Shown one piece after another: positions 8,601 to 15,014 of a DNA stretch of 15,127 nt. The position numbers were made by a program, and so were the translations under genes. The stretch is from an uncultured Eubacteriales bacterium (GTDB lineage: Bacteria; Bacillota; Clostridia; Oscillospirales; Oscillospiraceae): assembly GCA_900546415.1 (NCBI GenBank), contig URCY01000045.1, positions 1 through 15,127 of the forward strand. The letters are read 5' to 3'. The notes under the pieces are model-generated. The model was given only the letters and a program-made list of their open reading frames with translations, did not search any database and was not told the origin of the DNA. Position 1 is the first letter of the stretch; the number at the start of each line of letters is the position of its first letter.

Positions 8601-10239
8601 GCAGCGCGAGGAGCCGCTCGAGCAGCTGCTGCACGGCGAGATGCGCGTGCTCTCGCTCTCGGAGCAGATGGAGGGCATCAGCTCCACGCGCATCCGCGAC
8701 TCCATCGACAAAAATCTCGATATTTCCGCACTGGTCGACCCGATCGTGCAGGCGTATATTTATGAATACGGGCTTTATCTGCGTTCGCCGATGTTCAAGC
8801 ACGAGCTTGCGCCGCTGGACACGGAATTCGAGGCGCCCGGCGCGCACACGCCGCCCGAGTTGGCCGCGCTGCTGGCTCAGACACCGCAGGCGCGCGCCGT
8901 ACTGCTACGCTCGCGTTCGCGGAACACGGTCGTCGGCTGGGCCTGCGGCCACACGCTCTCGGTCAACGCGCTGTTCTGCGAGCTGAAAAACGCCGAGCTG
9001 TGCTCGGCCGTGCGCCGCTGCACGAGCGGTCGCCTGCTGATGCTCGACGAGGCGCACTGCGAGAGCGCCGACGTGCTGCGGCAGCTGCTCAACGAGCTGC
9101 TCGTGCGCGCCCTGCCGGAGGATCACACCTACGCGCTCTGCCGCGTGCGCTCCGAGGAGCTGCAAAGCGCGCTTGAGCAGCTCGGCTTCGTGCCCGTTCC
9201 GGAGGCGCCGGGGCTTTGGTACGTTGATATGCGCGCGCCGATGGTGCTGATTCAAGACGTTCTGACGGGCGTCAAGCAGCCGCATCACGATGCGCCCGAG
9301 CTGCGCGCAGCCGTTCAGAAAACGCGGCCGCGTCTGCGGCGCGCGCTGACCCGGCTCTACCCCGGCAAGCTGCTGCTCTGCTTCGATGCCGAGCTGCTGA
9401 ATCAGGCGCTGCTCTTCCGCGTGCAGCAGCAGAACGGCGTGCTCGGGCAGACGCGGCGTCAGCTTGGCGCAAAAATGTGCGTTCCCTACGGCAAAATTCT
9501 CGCCGACGAGGTCGTGCCGAACACCGTCACCAAAACGCTGCACGCCGACAAGTGCTTCGAGCCGGATCTCAACGGCTTCTCGATCGTAGAATACCCCGGC
9601 TACAGTCCGCTGGCCACGCAGGTACGCACGCTGCGCTCCTTCCGGCGGCCGGTGCTGCTGGTGGACGACCTGCTGCACAACGCCTACCGCATCAACAAGC
9701 TCGGCGCGCTGTTCCGTCAGGAGCAGCTGGGGATCGACCGCATCATCGTCGGCATCTGCTCCGGACGCGGCCGCGACCTCGCGCAGGAGCAGGGGCTGCC
9801 TGTCGACTGCGAATACTTCATTCCGAACCTGCACTACTGGGTCAACGAGAGCCTGCTCTATCCCTTCGTCGGCGGCGACAGCGTCAGCCAGCGGACGATG
9901 CACGGCCGTATGCTGCCCTCGCTGAATCTGATCCTTCCCTATCACTATCCGCGCTATTTCGTCGGCACGACCGACGAGGCCGTGCGCAGTCTGAGCCGCA
10001 CGGCGCTGGAAAATGCGCTGTCCATCCTGCGCACGCTTGAGCGCGTTCATCAGCGGGGCTTCAACACCGCGCTGACGCTCGGCAAGCTCGGCGAGGCGCT
10101 CTCCTGCCCCCGTCTGCCCGACCGCGGGCAATACCTGAGCTATGATTTCTCCGTGCCCGCCTCGGCCTATTTGCGGGACGATCTGCTGACGCTCGACCGT
10201 CTGCGGACGCGCCGGGACGCGCGCGGAAAGGAGGTTTGA
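5626..10239 (+). CDS. Giant multidomain protein: HD, helical repeats, NadD-like nucleotidyltransferase, GNAT-like, PRTase-like
   Basis: This 1537-residue protein lacks signal and membrane segments and so is cytoplasmic. The domains, in order, are as follows. After an N-terminal region comes an HD phosphohydrolase domain (about 130-300) with His154, HD at 188-189, further His at 207, 225 and 230, and Asp251. A long all-helical, HEAT/ARM-like stretch follows (about 335-850). A NadD/cytidylyltransferase-like domain spans about 862-1055, with GTFDPFSAGH (870-879) and ISSTRIRDSI (1018-1027). A GNAT-like fold (about 1085-1200) lacks a clear acetyl-CoA loop. Last is a phosphoribosyltransferase-like domain (about 1240-1420) with VLLVDDLLHNAYRI (1343-1356), where the usual Thr/Gly-rich PRPP loop is altered. 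Similar proteins in clostridia tend to be labelled cytidylyltransferase-related; I know of no established function. An upstream TTG at 5614 is in frame, but ATG 5626 has GGTGAT at proper distance. It is the first gene of a coupled unit. Confidence 0.85.
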   Translation: MRLNPEKLRAYPWPDELPSEAVCARLEQIEPDRSTLCTGVTAALAELLPEPPQEGWLPALYAALCHGLFPDPDYRQPSASVCFGLRLLTDALQASLDAEPPQNDPLTDLFPLHDPEKSRILPDYRRFCTAVREAHFVETMRVGREVMPFDPASHTIGVRNVAVHMAELAAQAGLPVDVPLVAAAALCHDIGKFACRGEDAARIPFLHYYYTWQWLSDRDLESIGHISANHSTWDLEFENLPIESLLLIYADFRVRGTRENGRETVRIYTLSEAYGMIMSKLCNVTPAKKQRYELVYCKLRDFERFLLDRGVPSDLGCDAPQVRPPRDVALMTEDEALGALRDLTFDNNVRLMHTISTDAAFDLLLEQARGEKDHQRIRTYLRLFDEYNTYMTRGNKQKLLGYLYELLMSPQGDIRRRSARIMGEVLANSGPKYRKELPAHAPKRAMAPTVLALLDESVALWREYIRQCLFPDRRIAQKHALRIINSLKTICYALFCACDPGIAPQLAAPLVEALEDLPETNCFAVLDALCYVPTEYLSPRLFAQALPALRTMLQSGTTRWQLIALRCLAHLRPLAPLEFLREASVPLAHDEASVRDLRRRLLDANYRASLTENETALIYLSNLKNAVHWTQKIVQIDMLTDNIFAHPETTFHTAMHLSNLLSVSEHLPVRERAGEALLLTARRLTVDQRNEIVFDLLRELENGQEQIARFIPKYLGRLLCTLPEKEIREGVAFLDTLLRSGTQRPATPVLRTLGSLIGALPADSPLVDDCLGLLLTGVAHYHSAIHQNALYILCHDVIGNDELPEALRLRCFLRVNKKLLAILGEPTRGQLTFFNRAAMLNQLYRFLVRHEVEKGGFPFPAPKPVAFFPGTFDPFSAGHKSIVREIRARGYEVYLAIDEFSWSKRTLPRLLRRKIVQMSAADQWDTYVFPDDLPINIAVGADLAHLRALFPDRPVFLVTGSDVIRNASAYRSDAPDGAAYFPHIVIDRPQAAQREEPLEQLLHGEMRVLSLSEQMEGISSTRIRDSIDKNLDISALVDPIVQAYIYEYGLYLRSPMFKHELAPLDTEFEAPGAHTPPELAALLAQTPQARAVLLRSRSRNTVVGWACGHTLSVNALFCELKNAELCSAVRRCTSGRLLMLDEAHCESADVLRQLLNELLVRALPEDHTYALCRVRSEELQSALEQLGFVPVPEAPGLWYVDMRAPMVLIQDVLTGVKQPHHDAPELRAAVQKTRPRLRRALTRLYPGKLLLCFDAELLNQALLFRVQQQNGVLGQTRRQLGAKMCVPYGKILADEVVPNTVTKTLHADKCFEPDLNGFSIVEYPGYSPLATQVRTLRSFRRPVLLVDDLLHNAYRINKLGALFRQEQLGIDRIIVGICSGRGRDLAQEQGLPVDCEYFIPNLHYWVNESLLYPFVGGDSVSQRTMHGRMLPSLNLILPYHYPRYFVGTTDEAVRSLSRTALENALSILRTLERVHQRGFNTALTLGKLGEALSCPRLPDRGQYLSYDFSVPASAYLRDDLLTLDRLRTRRDARGKEV

Positions 10240-10242
10240 CCG

Positions 10243-11484
10243 ATGGAACTGAAGCAATGGCGCGGCTTTTGCCTCTGTCGCGACGCGTCGCTGGGCGACT
10301 GCGTCTTTCCGCCCGAGGCAGAGGCCGTCCGCACTCCCTTTGCGCCGCTGGTCTTTCTGGTGCGGCGCGACGGGCTGAAAAGCCGCGGGCATTTTGCGAT
10401 CGACGACCTCAGCGAGCTGATCGAGCCGGAGGATACCGCCGCTCTTCTGCCCGCGCAGACGCGGACGCTTTCACCGGAGCTGGAGACGCTGCGGCCGTTT
10501 GTCCGCGCACACGGCGCATCCGTGCTGAATTTGTCCTTTTCGCGGGCCTTCTCGGTGCTTTCCGCTCAAAAAAAGTCGAAGGCGCTGCGCGTAACGCTTG
10601 TCGGACTGGGCGATGTCGGCGGAAATGTGCTGGCGGCGCTCAAGCTGCTGGGCGCAGAGCTTTCCGAGCTGGCGATCTATGACCCCGACGAATCGCGCTG
10701 CAGGCGCTACGAGCTGGAGCTGAATCAGGTGCTCTCGCCGGACGGGCTGCCGCGCCCGCGCGTGACGATCGCCGACCCCGCGCGGCTGTTCGACTGCGAC
10801 CTGTTTTTGTTCACGGCCTCGCGCGGCGTGCCGCCGGTCGGGACGCAGATCGCCGACGTGCGCATGGCGCAGTACCGGAGCAACGCCGCGCTGCTCAAGC
10901 CCTATGCGCGCGCCGCGCGGGAGAGCGGCTTTACGGGGCTGTTCTGCCAGATCTCCGACCCGGTCGACCAGCTCAGCCGCGTGGTCTTTCTCGAGAGCAA
11001 CCGCGCCCCCGACGGCACGCCGGATCTCGGCGGGCTGCTGCCGGAGCAGGTGCGGGGCTTCGGGCTCGGCGTGATGGCGGCGCGCGCCGCCTACTGTGCA
11101 CGGGAGCTGGGCATTGATTTTTCCAATGGGCGCGTCTACGGCCCGCACGGGAACGGCCTGATCGTCGCAAACGACCCGCTGCACTATGATCCGGCCGTCT
11201 CCGGGCGGCTGACCGAGACAACGGTGCGCGCAAATCTGCGCGTGCGGGAGCTTGGCTATAAGCCCTTCCTCGCGCCGGCGTTTTCCTCTGCCGCGATCTC
11301 GATCCTGCAGCTCGTGCGCGGGCAGGTCTGCCACAGTGCGCTGCCCATGGGCGGCGCTTGGTTCGGCTGCCGCTCACGCATGACGAAAAACGGCGTTCTG
11401 ACCGTCCGGGAGCCGCTCGACCCCGCCCTGTACGAGCGCATCCGGGCCGCGCACCGCGCCTTGGAGGCGTGTGACCATGCTTGA
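10243..11484 (+). CDS. Lactate/malate dehydrogenase-like protein with N-terminal extension
   Basis: This 413-residue protein has about 110 unrecognised residues, then a complete LDH/MDH fold. The Rossmann loop is GLGDVGG (121-127), followed by Asp147 at the end of strand 2, the usual NAD ribose contact. The NPVD-equivalent is SDPVD (238-242). The LDSAR helix reads VMAAR (277-281), so the substrate Arg appears kept (Arg281) but the Asp that pairs with the catalytic His appears replaced by Met278. The His loop reads GPHGNG (300-305) instead of GEHGDS, keeping His302. The C-terminal half follows the family pattern. The substrate-loop Arg of LDH (GESR/GMTR) is not evident in GVPPVGTQIADVR. I therefore infer NAD-type binding with changed or lost dehydrogenase chemistry. 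Start: AAAGGAGGT overlaps the last codons of the preceding gene; the gap is 3 bp. Confidence 0.82.
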   Translation: MELKQWRGFCLCRDASLGDCVFPPEAEAVRTPFAPLVFLVRRDGLKSRGHFAIDDLSELIEPEDTAALLPAQTRTLSPELETLRPFVRAHGASVLNLSFSRAFSVLSAQKKSKALRVTLVGLGDVGGNVLAALKLLGAELSELAIYDPDESRCRRYELELNQVLSPDGLPRPRVTIADPARLFDCDLFLFTASRGVPPVGTQIADVRMAQYRSNAALLKPYARAARESGFTGLFCQISDPVDQLSRVVFLESNRAPDGTPDLGGLLPEQVRGFGLGVMAARAAYCARELGIDFSNGRVYGPHGNGLIVANDPLHYDPAVSGRLTETTVRANLRVRELGYKPFLAPAFSSAAISILQLVRGQVCHSALPMGGAWFGCRSRMTKNGVLTVREPLDPALYERIRAAHRALEACDHA

Positions 11485-12544
11485 CGTCGTGCTGCTGCGG
11501 CGTCAGCCGCGTCTGTGCGCGCTGCTGGAGCACGCGCTAAAGGGCGTGGCGCACCGCTTCGTTCCGCCCGGATCCGCGCTGCGGGATCGGCGCGTTCTGC
11601 TGGCCGCCGCCGTCGACGAGGGCGGCATGGACGGGCAGACGCTGCGCTTCCTGCGCCGCCTGCGCACCGAGCCGGACGCCATGCGCGGCAGCATTGCCGC
11701 CGTGCTCGTCGACGGAACGGGCGAGCTTTACACCAAGCAGGTCGCGCAGGAGCTGGTCTATGCCGCCAACCGTGCGGGCTGTCTCTTTCCCGGCAAGCCG
11801 GCGCTTGAGGGAACGGGTTCGCTCTATAATCAGCATATTCTTGCGCAGCGGCGCGGTATGAGCCTCGAGGAGACGTATTTTTGCCGCGCGCGGGAGCTGG
11901 TGCAGCGCCTCGCGGCCTTTGTGCCGCCGCGCTTCGCAAATCCGAGGCTGCTCGTGCTGCACGCGTCCGAGCGCGGCCGGTCGAGCACGCTCTGGCTCTG
12001 GGATCAGCTCCGGCCGAGGCTGGATCCTGCGATCGTTTCATGCGAGGTGACGCTGCAAAACGGCACGGTGCACGACTGCCGCGGATGCAGCTACCGCACC
12101 TGCCTGCATTTCGCGCAGAACGGCTCGTGCTTTTACGGCGGGGCACTGTCGGAGACGGTGCTCCCGGCCATCCGCGACTGCGACGCGATGCTCTTCCTCT
12201 GCCCGAATTACAACGACGCAGTCAGTGCGAATGTCACGGCGCTCTTCAACCGCCTGACGAGCCTGCTCCTGCGCGGCGATCTCCATCAAAAATACCTCTT
12301 CGGCATGGTCGTCTCGGGCTATTCCGGCAGCGACCTCGTCGCGCGCCAGCTGCTCGGCGCAATGTGTCTGAACAAAACGGCCATGCTCCCGCCGCAGTTC
12401 TGTCTGACGGAGACGGCGAACGATCTCGCGGCGATGCAGGCGCTGCCGCACATCCCCGCCAAGCTCGACGCCTTCGCGCAGTGCATGGAGCGCGCGCTGC
12501 TGCCGACTGTGGAAAGTGACAAAAATCAAGACGGAGATTCGTGA
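11477..12544 (+). CDS. Iron-sulfur-flavoprotein-like NAD(P)H-dependent oxidoreductase, apparently two flavodoxin-like halves
   Basis: This is a 355-residue protein. The C-terminal half (about 155-345) resembles the NADPH-dependent FMN reductase/iron-sulfur flavoprotein group. It starts LLVLHASERGRSSTLW, where a phosphate-binding loop would lie, and carries Cys201, 204, 209 and 218 (C-x2-C-x4-C-x8-C), a plausible Fe-S ligand set. It then has DAMLFLCPNYNDAVSANV (236-253), matching the family's strand-3 flavin loop. The N-terminal half (1-148) alternates strands and helices like a degenerate flavodoxin fold, without an obvious FMN loop. Substrate and electron donor are unknown. ATG 11477 has GGAGG nine bases upstream; an in-frame GTG at 11471 is too close to that site. 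It overlaps the preceding gene by 8 bp, implying translational coupling, and closes the three-gene unit. No terminator follows. Confidence 0.75.
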   Translation: MLDVVLLRRQPRLCALLEHALKGVAHRFVPPGSALRDRRVLLAAAVDEGGMDGQTLRFLRRLRTEPDAMRGSIAAVLVDGTGELYTKQVAQELVYAANRAGCLFPGKPALEGTGSLYNQHILAQRRGMSLEETYFCRARELVQRLAAFVPPRFANPRLLVLHASERGRSSTLWLWDQLRPRLDPAIVSCEVTLQNGTVHDCRGCSYRTCLHFAQNGSCFYGGALSETVLPAIRDCDAMLFLCPNYNDAVSANVTALFNRLTSLLLRGDLHQKYLFGMVVSGYSGSDLVARQLLGAMCLNKTAMLPPQFCLTETANDLAAMQALPHIPAKLDAFAQCMERALLPTVESDKNQDGDS

Positions 12545-12553
12545 AAACGCACA

Positions 12554-12582
12554 TGGAAATCCCCGCCTGATTTTGCTATACT
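12554..12582 (+). promoter_or_regulatory. Putative extended -10 promoter of the aquaporin-ferredoxin-rubrerythrin operon
   Basis: TGGAAA (12554-12559) and TATACT (12577-12582) are 17 bp apart, and TGC directly before the -10 forms an extended element. The predicted start site is near 12589. The element lies within the 89-bp gap after the flavoprotein gene and is flanked by GTGAAAA-type repeats. Confidence 0.6.
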
Positions 12583-12584
12583 TA

Positions 12585-12610
12585 ACTTGTGAAAATGACT
12601 TGTGAAAATG
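12585..12610 (+). repeat. 13-bp perfect tandem repeat at the aquaporin transcription start
   Basis: ACTTGTGAAAATG occurs twice back to back (12585-12597 and 12598-12610). A related copy, GTGAAAACGCACA, lies upstream of the -35 at 12541-12553 and matches GTGAAAATGCACA at 12602-12614 in 12 of 13 positions. The pair spans roughly -4 to +22 relative to the predicted start site, so it could be a regulator site or a simple duplication. Confidence 0.7.
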
Positions 12611-12633
12611 CACAACCGACAGGAGGAGGCTTT

Positions 12634-13326
12634 ATGCAACTGAAAAAGTATTTTGCTGAGCTCATCGGCACGATGACTCTGGTCGTGCTCGGCTGCGGCG
12701 CGGCCATTGCGACGCAGTGCGGCCGCTATCCCGGCAGTCTGCCGCTGCTCATCACGGCGCTGGCCTTCGGCCTCGCGATCGTCGCCATGGCCTACAGCGT
12801 CGGCAGCGTTTCGGGCTGCCATCTGAACCCCGCCGTCTCGCTGGCGATGCTGCTTTGCAAAAAGCTCTCCGGCAAGGACTTCGTCGGCTATGTCGTCGCG
12901 CAGTGCGTCGGCTCGATTGCCGGCTGCGCGATCCTCGGCCTGATCCTCGGCTGGGACACCGGCTTCGGTGCGAATCAGCTTGTCCCGGCCAGCACAACCG
13001 GCATCGCGATCGGCAAGTCGCTCGCCGTGGAGATCATGCTGACGGCCATCTTCGTCTTCACCGTGCTCGGCGTCACCGCGCGGAAGGAGACCGCCAACGT
13101 TGCCGGATTGGCCATCGGCCTGACGCTCACGGCCGTGCATATTTTCGGCATCGGCCTGACCGGCACATCCGTCAACCCCGCACGCAGTCTCGGCCCGGCG
13201 CTCTTCGCCGGAGGCGCGGCGCTCAAAAACCTCTGGGTCTTCCTCGTCGCACCGCTGGTCGGCGGAGCAATCGCCGCAGGCGTGCACCGTTATCTGGGTG
13301 TAGAGGAAAAGAAAAAGAAGAAGTAA
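12634..13326 (+). CDS. aqpZ: Aquaporin, AqpZ-type (MIP family)
   Basis: This 230-residue inner-membrane channel has six hydrophobic helices and both half-helix motifs: NPA at 65-67 in SGCHLNPAVS and NPA at 181-183 in TSVNPARS. The four residues of the E. coli AqpZ selectivity filter align here as Phe45, His169, Thr178 and Arg184. This predicts a water-type pore rather than a glycerol facilitator; some such channels also pass hydrogen peroxide. It ends in six lysines, an unusual basic cytoplasmic tail. The start is ATG 12634 behind AGGAGGAGG; an in-frame GTG at 12589 lies at the predicted transcription start and has no ribosome-binding site. The DUF362-ferredoxin gene follows closely, so a role with the redox genes is likely but inferred. 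Confidence 0.93.
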   Translation: MQLKKYFAELIGTMTLVVLGCGAAIATQCGRYPGSLPLLITALAFGLAIVAMAYSVGSVSGCHLNPAVSLAMLLCKKLSGKDFVGYVVAQCVGSIAGCAILGLILGWDTGFGANQLVPASTTGIAIGKSLAVEIMLTAIFVFTVLGVTARKETANVAGLAIGLTLTAVHIFGIGLTGTSVNPARSLGPALFAGGAALKNLWVFLVAPLVGGAIAAGVHRYLGVEEKKKKK

Positions 13327-13338
13327 GGAGTGTTCCGT

Positions 13339-14433
13339 TTGACGCCTTCCAAGGTATATTTCACATCGTTTCACACGACCATGCAGGAGAACACGCAGCA
13401 GAAGCTCGCGCGGCTTCTGCTGACGGCCGGCATGGATCAGATCAATTTTGACAAAAAATTCACCGCCATCAAGCTCCACTTCGGCGAACCGGGCAATCTG
13501 GCCTTTCTGCGGCCGAACTATGCCCGCACCGTCGTCGATCTGGTGCGTCAGCTCGGCGGCAGGCCCTTCCTGACCGACTGCAACACGCTCTACGTCGGCC
13601 GCCGAAAGAACGCACTCGAGCATCTGGAGTCGGCCTATCAGAACGGCTTCAATCCCTATAACGTCGGCTGCCATCTCATCATCGGCGACGGTCTGAAGGG
13701 CACGGACGACGTGGAGATCCCCGTCAACGGCGATTACGTCCGCAACGCCAAGATCGGCCGCGCGATCGCCGATGCGGACGTTTTCCTCTCGCTGACGCAT
13801 TTCAAGGCGCACGAGGCAGGCGGCATCGGCGGCACGATCAAGAACATCGGCATGGGCTGCGGCTCGCGCGCGGGCAAGATGGAGATGCACTCAAACGGCA
13901 AGCCCGGCGTCAATGCCGACGTCTGCATCGGCTGCCGCTCCTGCGCCAAGGCCTGCGCCCACGGCGCGCCGCAATTCGTGAATAAAAAGATGCACATTGA
14001 CTATGATAAATGTGTCGGCTGCGGCCGGTGCATCGGCGTCTGCCCGACAGACGCGATCTATGGCGAGGAAAACGGCTCGAACGAGGTGCTCAACTGCAAA
14101 ATGGCCGAGTATGCAAAGGCCGTCCTGCAGGATAAGCCGAGCTTCCACATCAGTCTGGTCATGGACGTCTCGCCCTACTGCGACTGCTACCCCGTCAACG
14201 ACGTGCCGATGATCCCGGATGTCGGCATGTTCGCCTCGTTCGACCCGGTTGCGCTCGACTGCACCTGTGCAGAGGCGTGCAACAAAATGATGCGCTTCCC
14301 CGACGCGAACATCCCCGGCAAGGACGCCGACCTGTTCAAGGCGGCGCACGGCGAGACAGACTGGCGCGTGCAGGTGCGCCACGCCAAGAAGCTCGGCCTC
14401 GGCAACGACGAATATGAGCTGGTCGAGATCTGA
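13339..14433 (+). CDS. DUF362-domain protein with two 4Fe-4S ferredoxin motifs
   Basis: This 364-residue cytoplasmic protein has a DUF362 region at both ends, with motifs HFGEPGN (47-53), LTHFKAHEAGGIGG (152-165) and later FASFDPVALDC (298-308). An inserted bacterial-type ferredoxin lies between. Cluster 1 is CIGCRSCAKAC (Cys196, 199, 202, 206), where the usual C-P becomes C-A. Cluster 2 is CVGCGRCIGVCP (Cys225, 228, 231, 235). Further Cys-rich stretches are YCDCY (280-284) and CTCAEAC (308-314). The family is widespread in anaerobes but has no firm biochemical role; an electron carrier or redox enzyme is inferred. Start: TTG 13339 lies eight bases after AAGGAG; the in-frame GTG 13330 overlaps that site and is unlikely. 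It sits 12 bp after the aquaporin gene and 27 bp before rubrerythrin, suggesting one operon. Confidence 0.9.
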   Translation: MTPSKVYFTSFHTTMQENTQQKLARLLLTAGMDQINFDKKFTAIKLHFGEPGNLAFLRPNYARTVVDLVRQLGGRPFLTDCNTLYVGRRKNALEHLESAYQNGFNPYNVGCHLIIGDGLKGTDDVEIPVNGDYVRNAKIGRAIADADVFLSLTHFKAHEAGGIGGTIKNIGMGCGSRAGKMEMHSNGKPGVNADVCIGCRSCAKACAHGAPQFVNKKMHIDYDKCVGCGRCIGVCPTDAIYGEENGSNEVLNCKMAEYAKAVLQDKPSFHISLVMDVSPYCDCYPVNDVPMIPDVGMFASFDPVALDCTCAEACNKMMRFPDANIPGKDADLFKAAHGETDWRVQVRHAKKLGLGNDEYELVEI

Positions 14434-14460
14434 CCGGCAGCTTTGAGAGGAGATTTGAAT

Positions 14461-15003
14461 ATGTCGGAAACCAAATACGCCGGTACGCAAACCGAGAAAA
14501 ACCTCCGCGCCGCCTTCTCCGGCGAGTCCGAGGCTCGCAACAAATACACCTTCTTCGCCTCCGTGGCCAGGAAGCAGGGCTTCGAGCAGATCGCCGCGCT
14601 CTTCCTGAAGACGGCCGAGAACGAAAAGGAGCACGCCAAGCTCTGGTTCAGGGAGCTGAACGGCATCGGCACGACGGCCGAGAATCTGCTCTCCGCGGCC
14701 AACGGCGAGAACTACGAATGGACGGACATGTACGAGGGCTTCGCCAAAACCGCCGAGGAGGAGGGCTTCCCGGAGCTGGCGCAGCGCTTCCGTCTGGTCG
14801 GCGCGGTCGAAAAGCACCACGAGGAGCGCTACCGCGCCCTGCTGCGGAACGTTGAAATGGACGAGGTCTTCGCCAAGAGCGAGGTCAAGGTCTGGGAATG
14901 CCGCAACTGCGGCCACATCGTTGTCGGCATGACAGCGCCGGACATCTGCCCGGTTTGCAGCCATCCGCAGAGCTATTTTGAGATTCACGCCGAGAATTAT
15001 TGA
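14461..15003 (+). CDS. rbr: Rubrerythrin
   Basis: Rubrerythrin is a cytoplasmic non-heme di-iron peroxidase that reduces hydrogen peroxide to water in anaerobes, taking electrons from reduced rubredoxin or ferredoxin partners. The 180-residue length is normal. The ferritin-like four-helix domain (about 1-135) shows AFSGESEARNKY (Glu22), ExxH pairs at Glu55/His58 and Glu117/His120, and the EWTDMYEGFAKTAEEEG segment (86-102). The C-terminal rubredoxin domain has Cys147, Cys150, Cys163 and Cys166 (CRNCGH and CPVCSHP), so the electron-transfer module is intact. The start is ATG 14461 with GAGAGGAGA eight bases upstream; an upstream in-frame ATG at 14443 has no such site. It is the last gene of the operon and is followed by the terminator at 15015-15052. 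Confidence 0.97.
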   Translation: MSETKYAGTQTEKNLRAAFSGESEARNKYTFFASVARKQGFEQIAALFLKTAENEKEHAKLWFRELNGIGTTAENLLSAANGENYEWTDMYEGFAKTAEEEGFPELAQRFRLVGAVEKHHEERYRALLRNVEMDEVFAKSEVKVWECRNCGHIVVGMTAPDICPVCSHPQSYFEIHAENY

Positions 15004-15014
15004 TTTTTAAGCAC

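Noticed and set aside
5986..8847. Minus-strand open frame of 953 codons inside the giant gene
   Set aside because: It is antisense to the HD and nucleotidyltransferase regions, whose motifs are clear on the plus strand. The protein is Arg/Gln/Ala/Val-rich and without domains; it is a GC-bias shadow.
8905..10392. Minus-strand open frame of 495 codons opposite the end of the giant gene and the start of the LDH-like gene
   Set aside because: It has low-complexity composition, spans a gene boundary on the other strand and has no start signals.
10243..11484. Calling the second gene a functional L-lactate dehydrogenase
   Set aside because: The catalytic Asp and the substrate-loop Arg seem absent and there is a long N-terminal extension, so only the fold is supported.
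12589..12633. GTG at 12589 as an earlier start of the aquaporin
   Set aside because: It falls at the predicted transcription start, in the tandem repeat, with no ribosome-binding site; the family start MxLKKYFAEL fits ATG 12634.
13330..13338. GTG at 13330 as the start of the DUF362 gene
   Set aside because: It overlaps the AAGGAG site itself; TTG 13339 is correctly spaced from that site.
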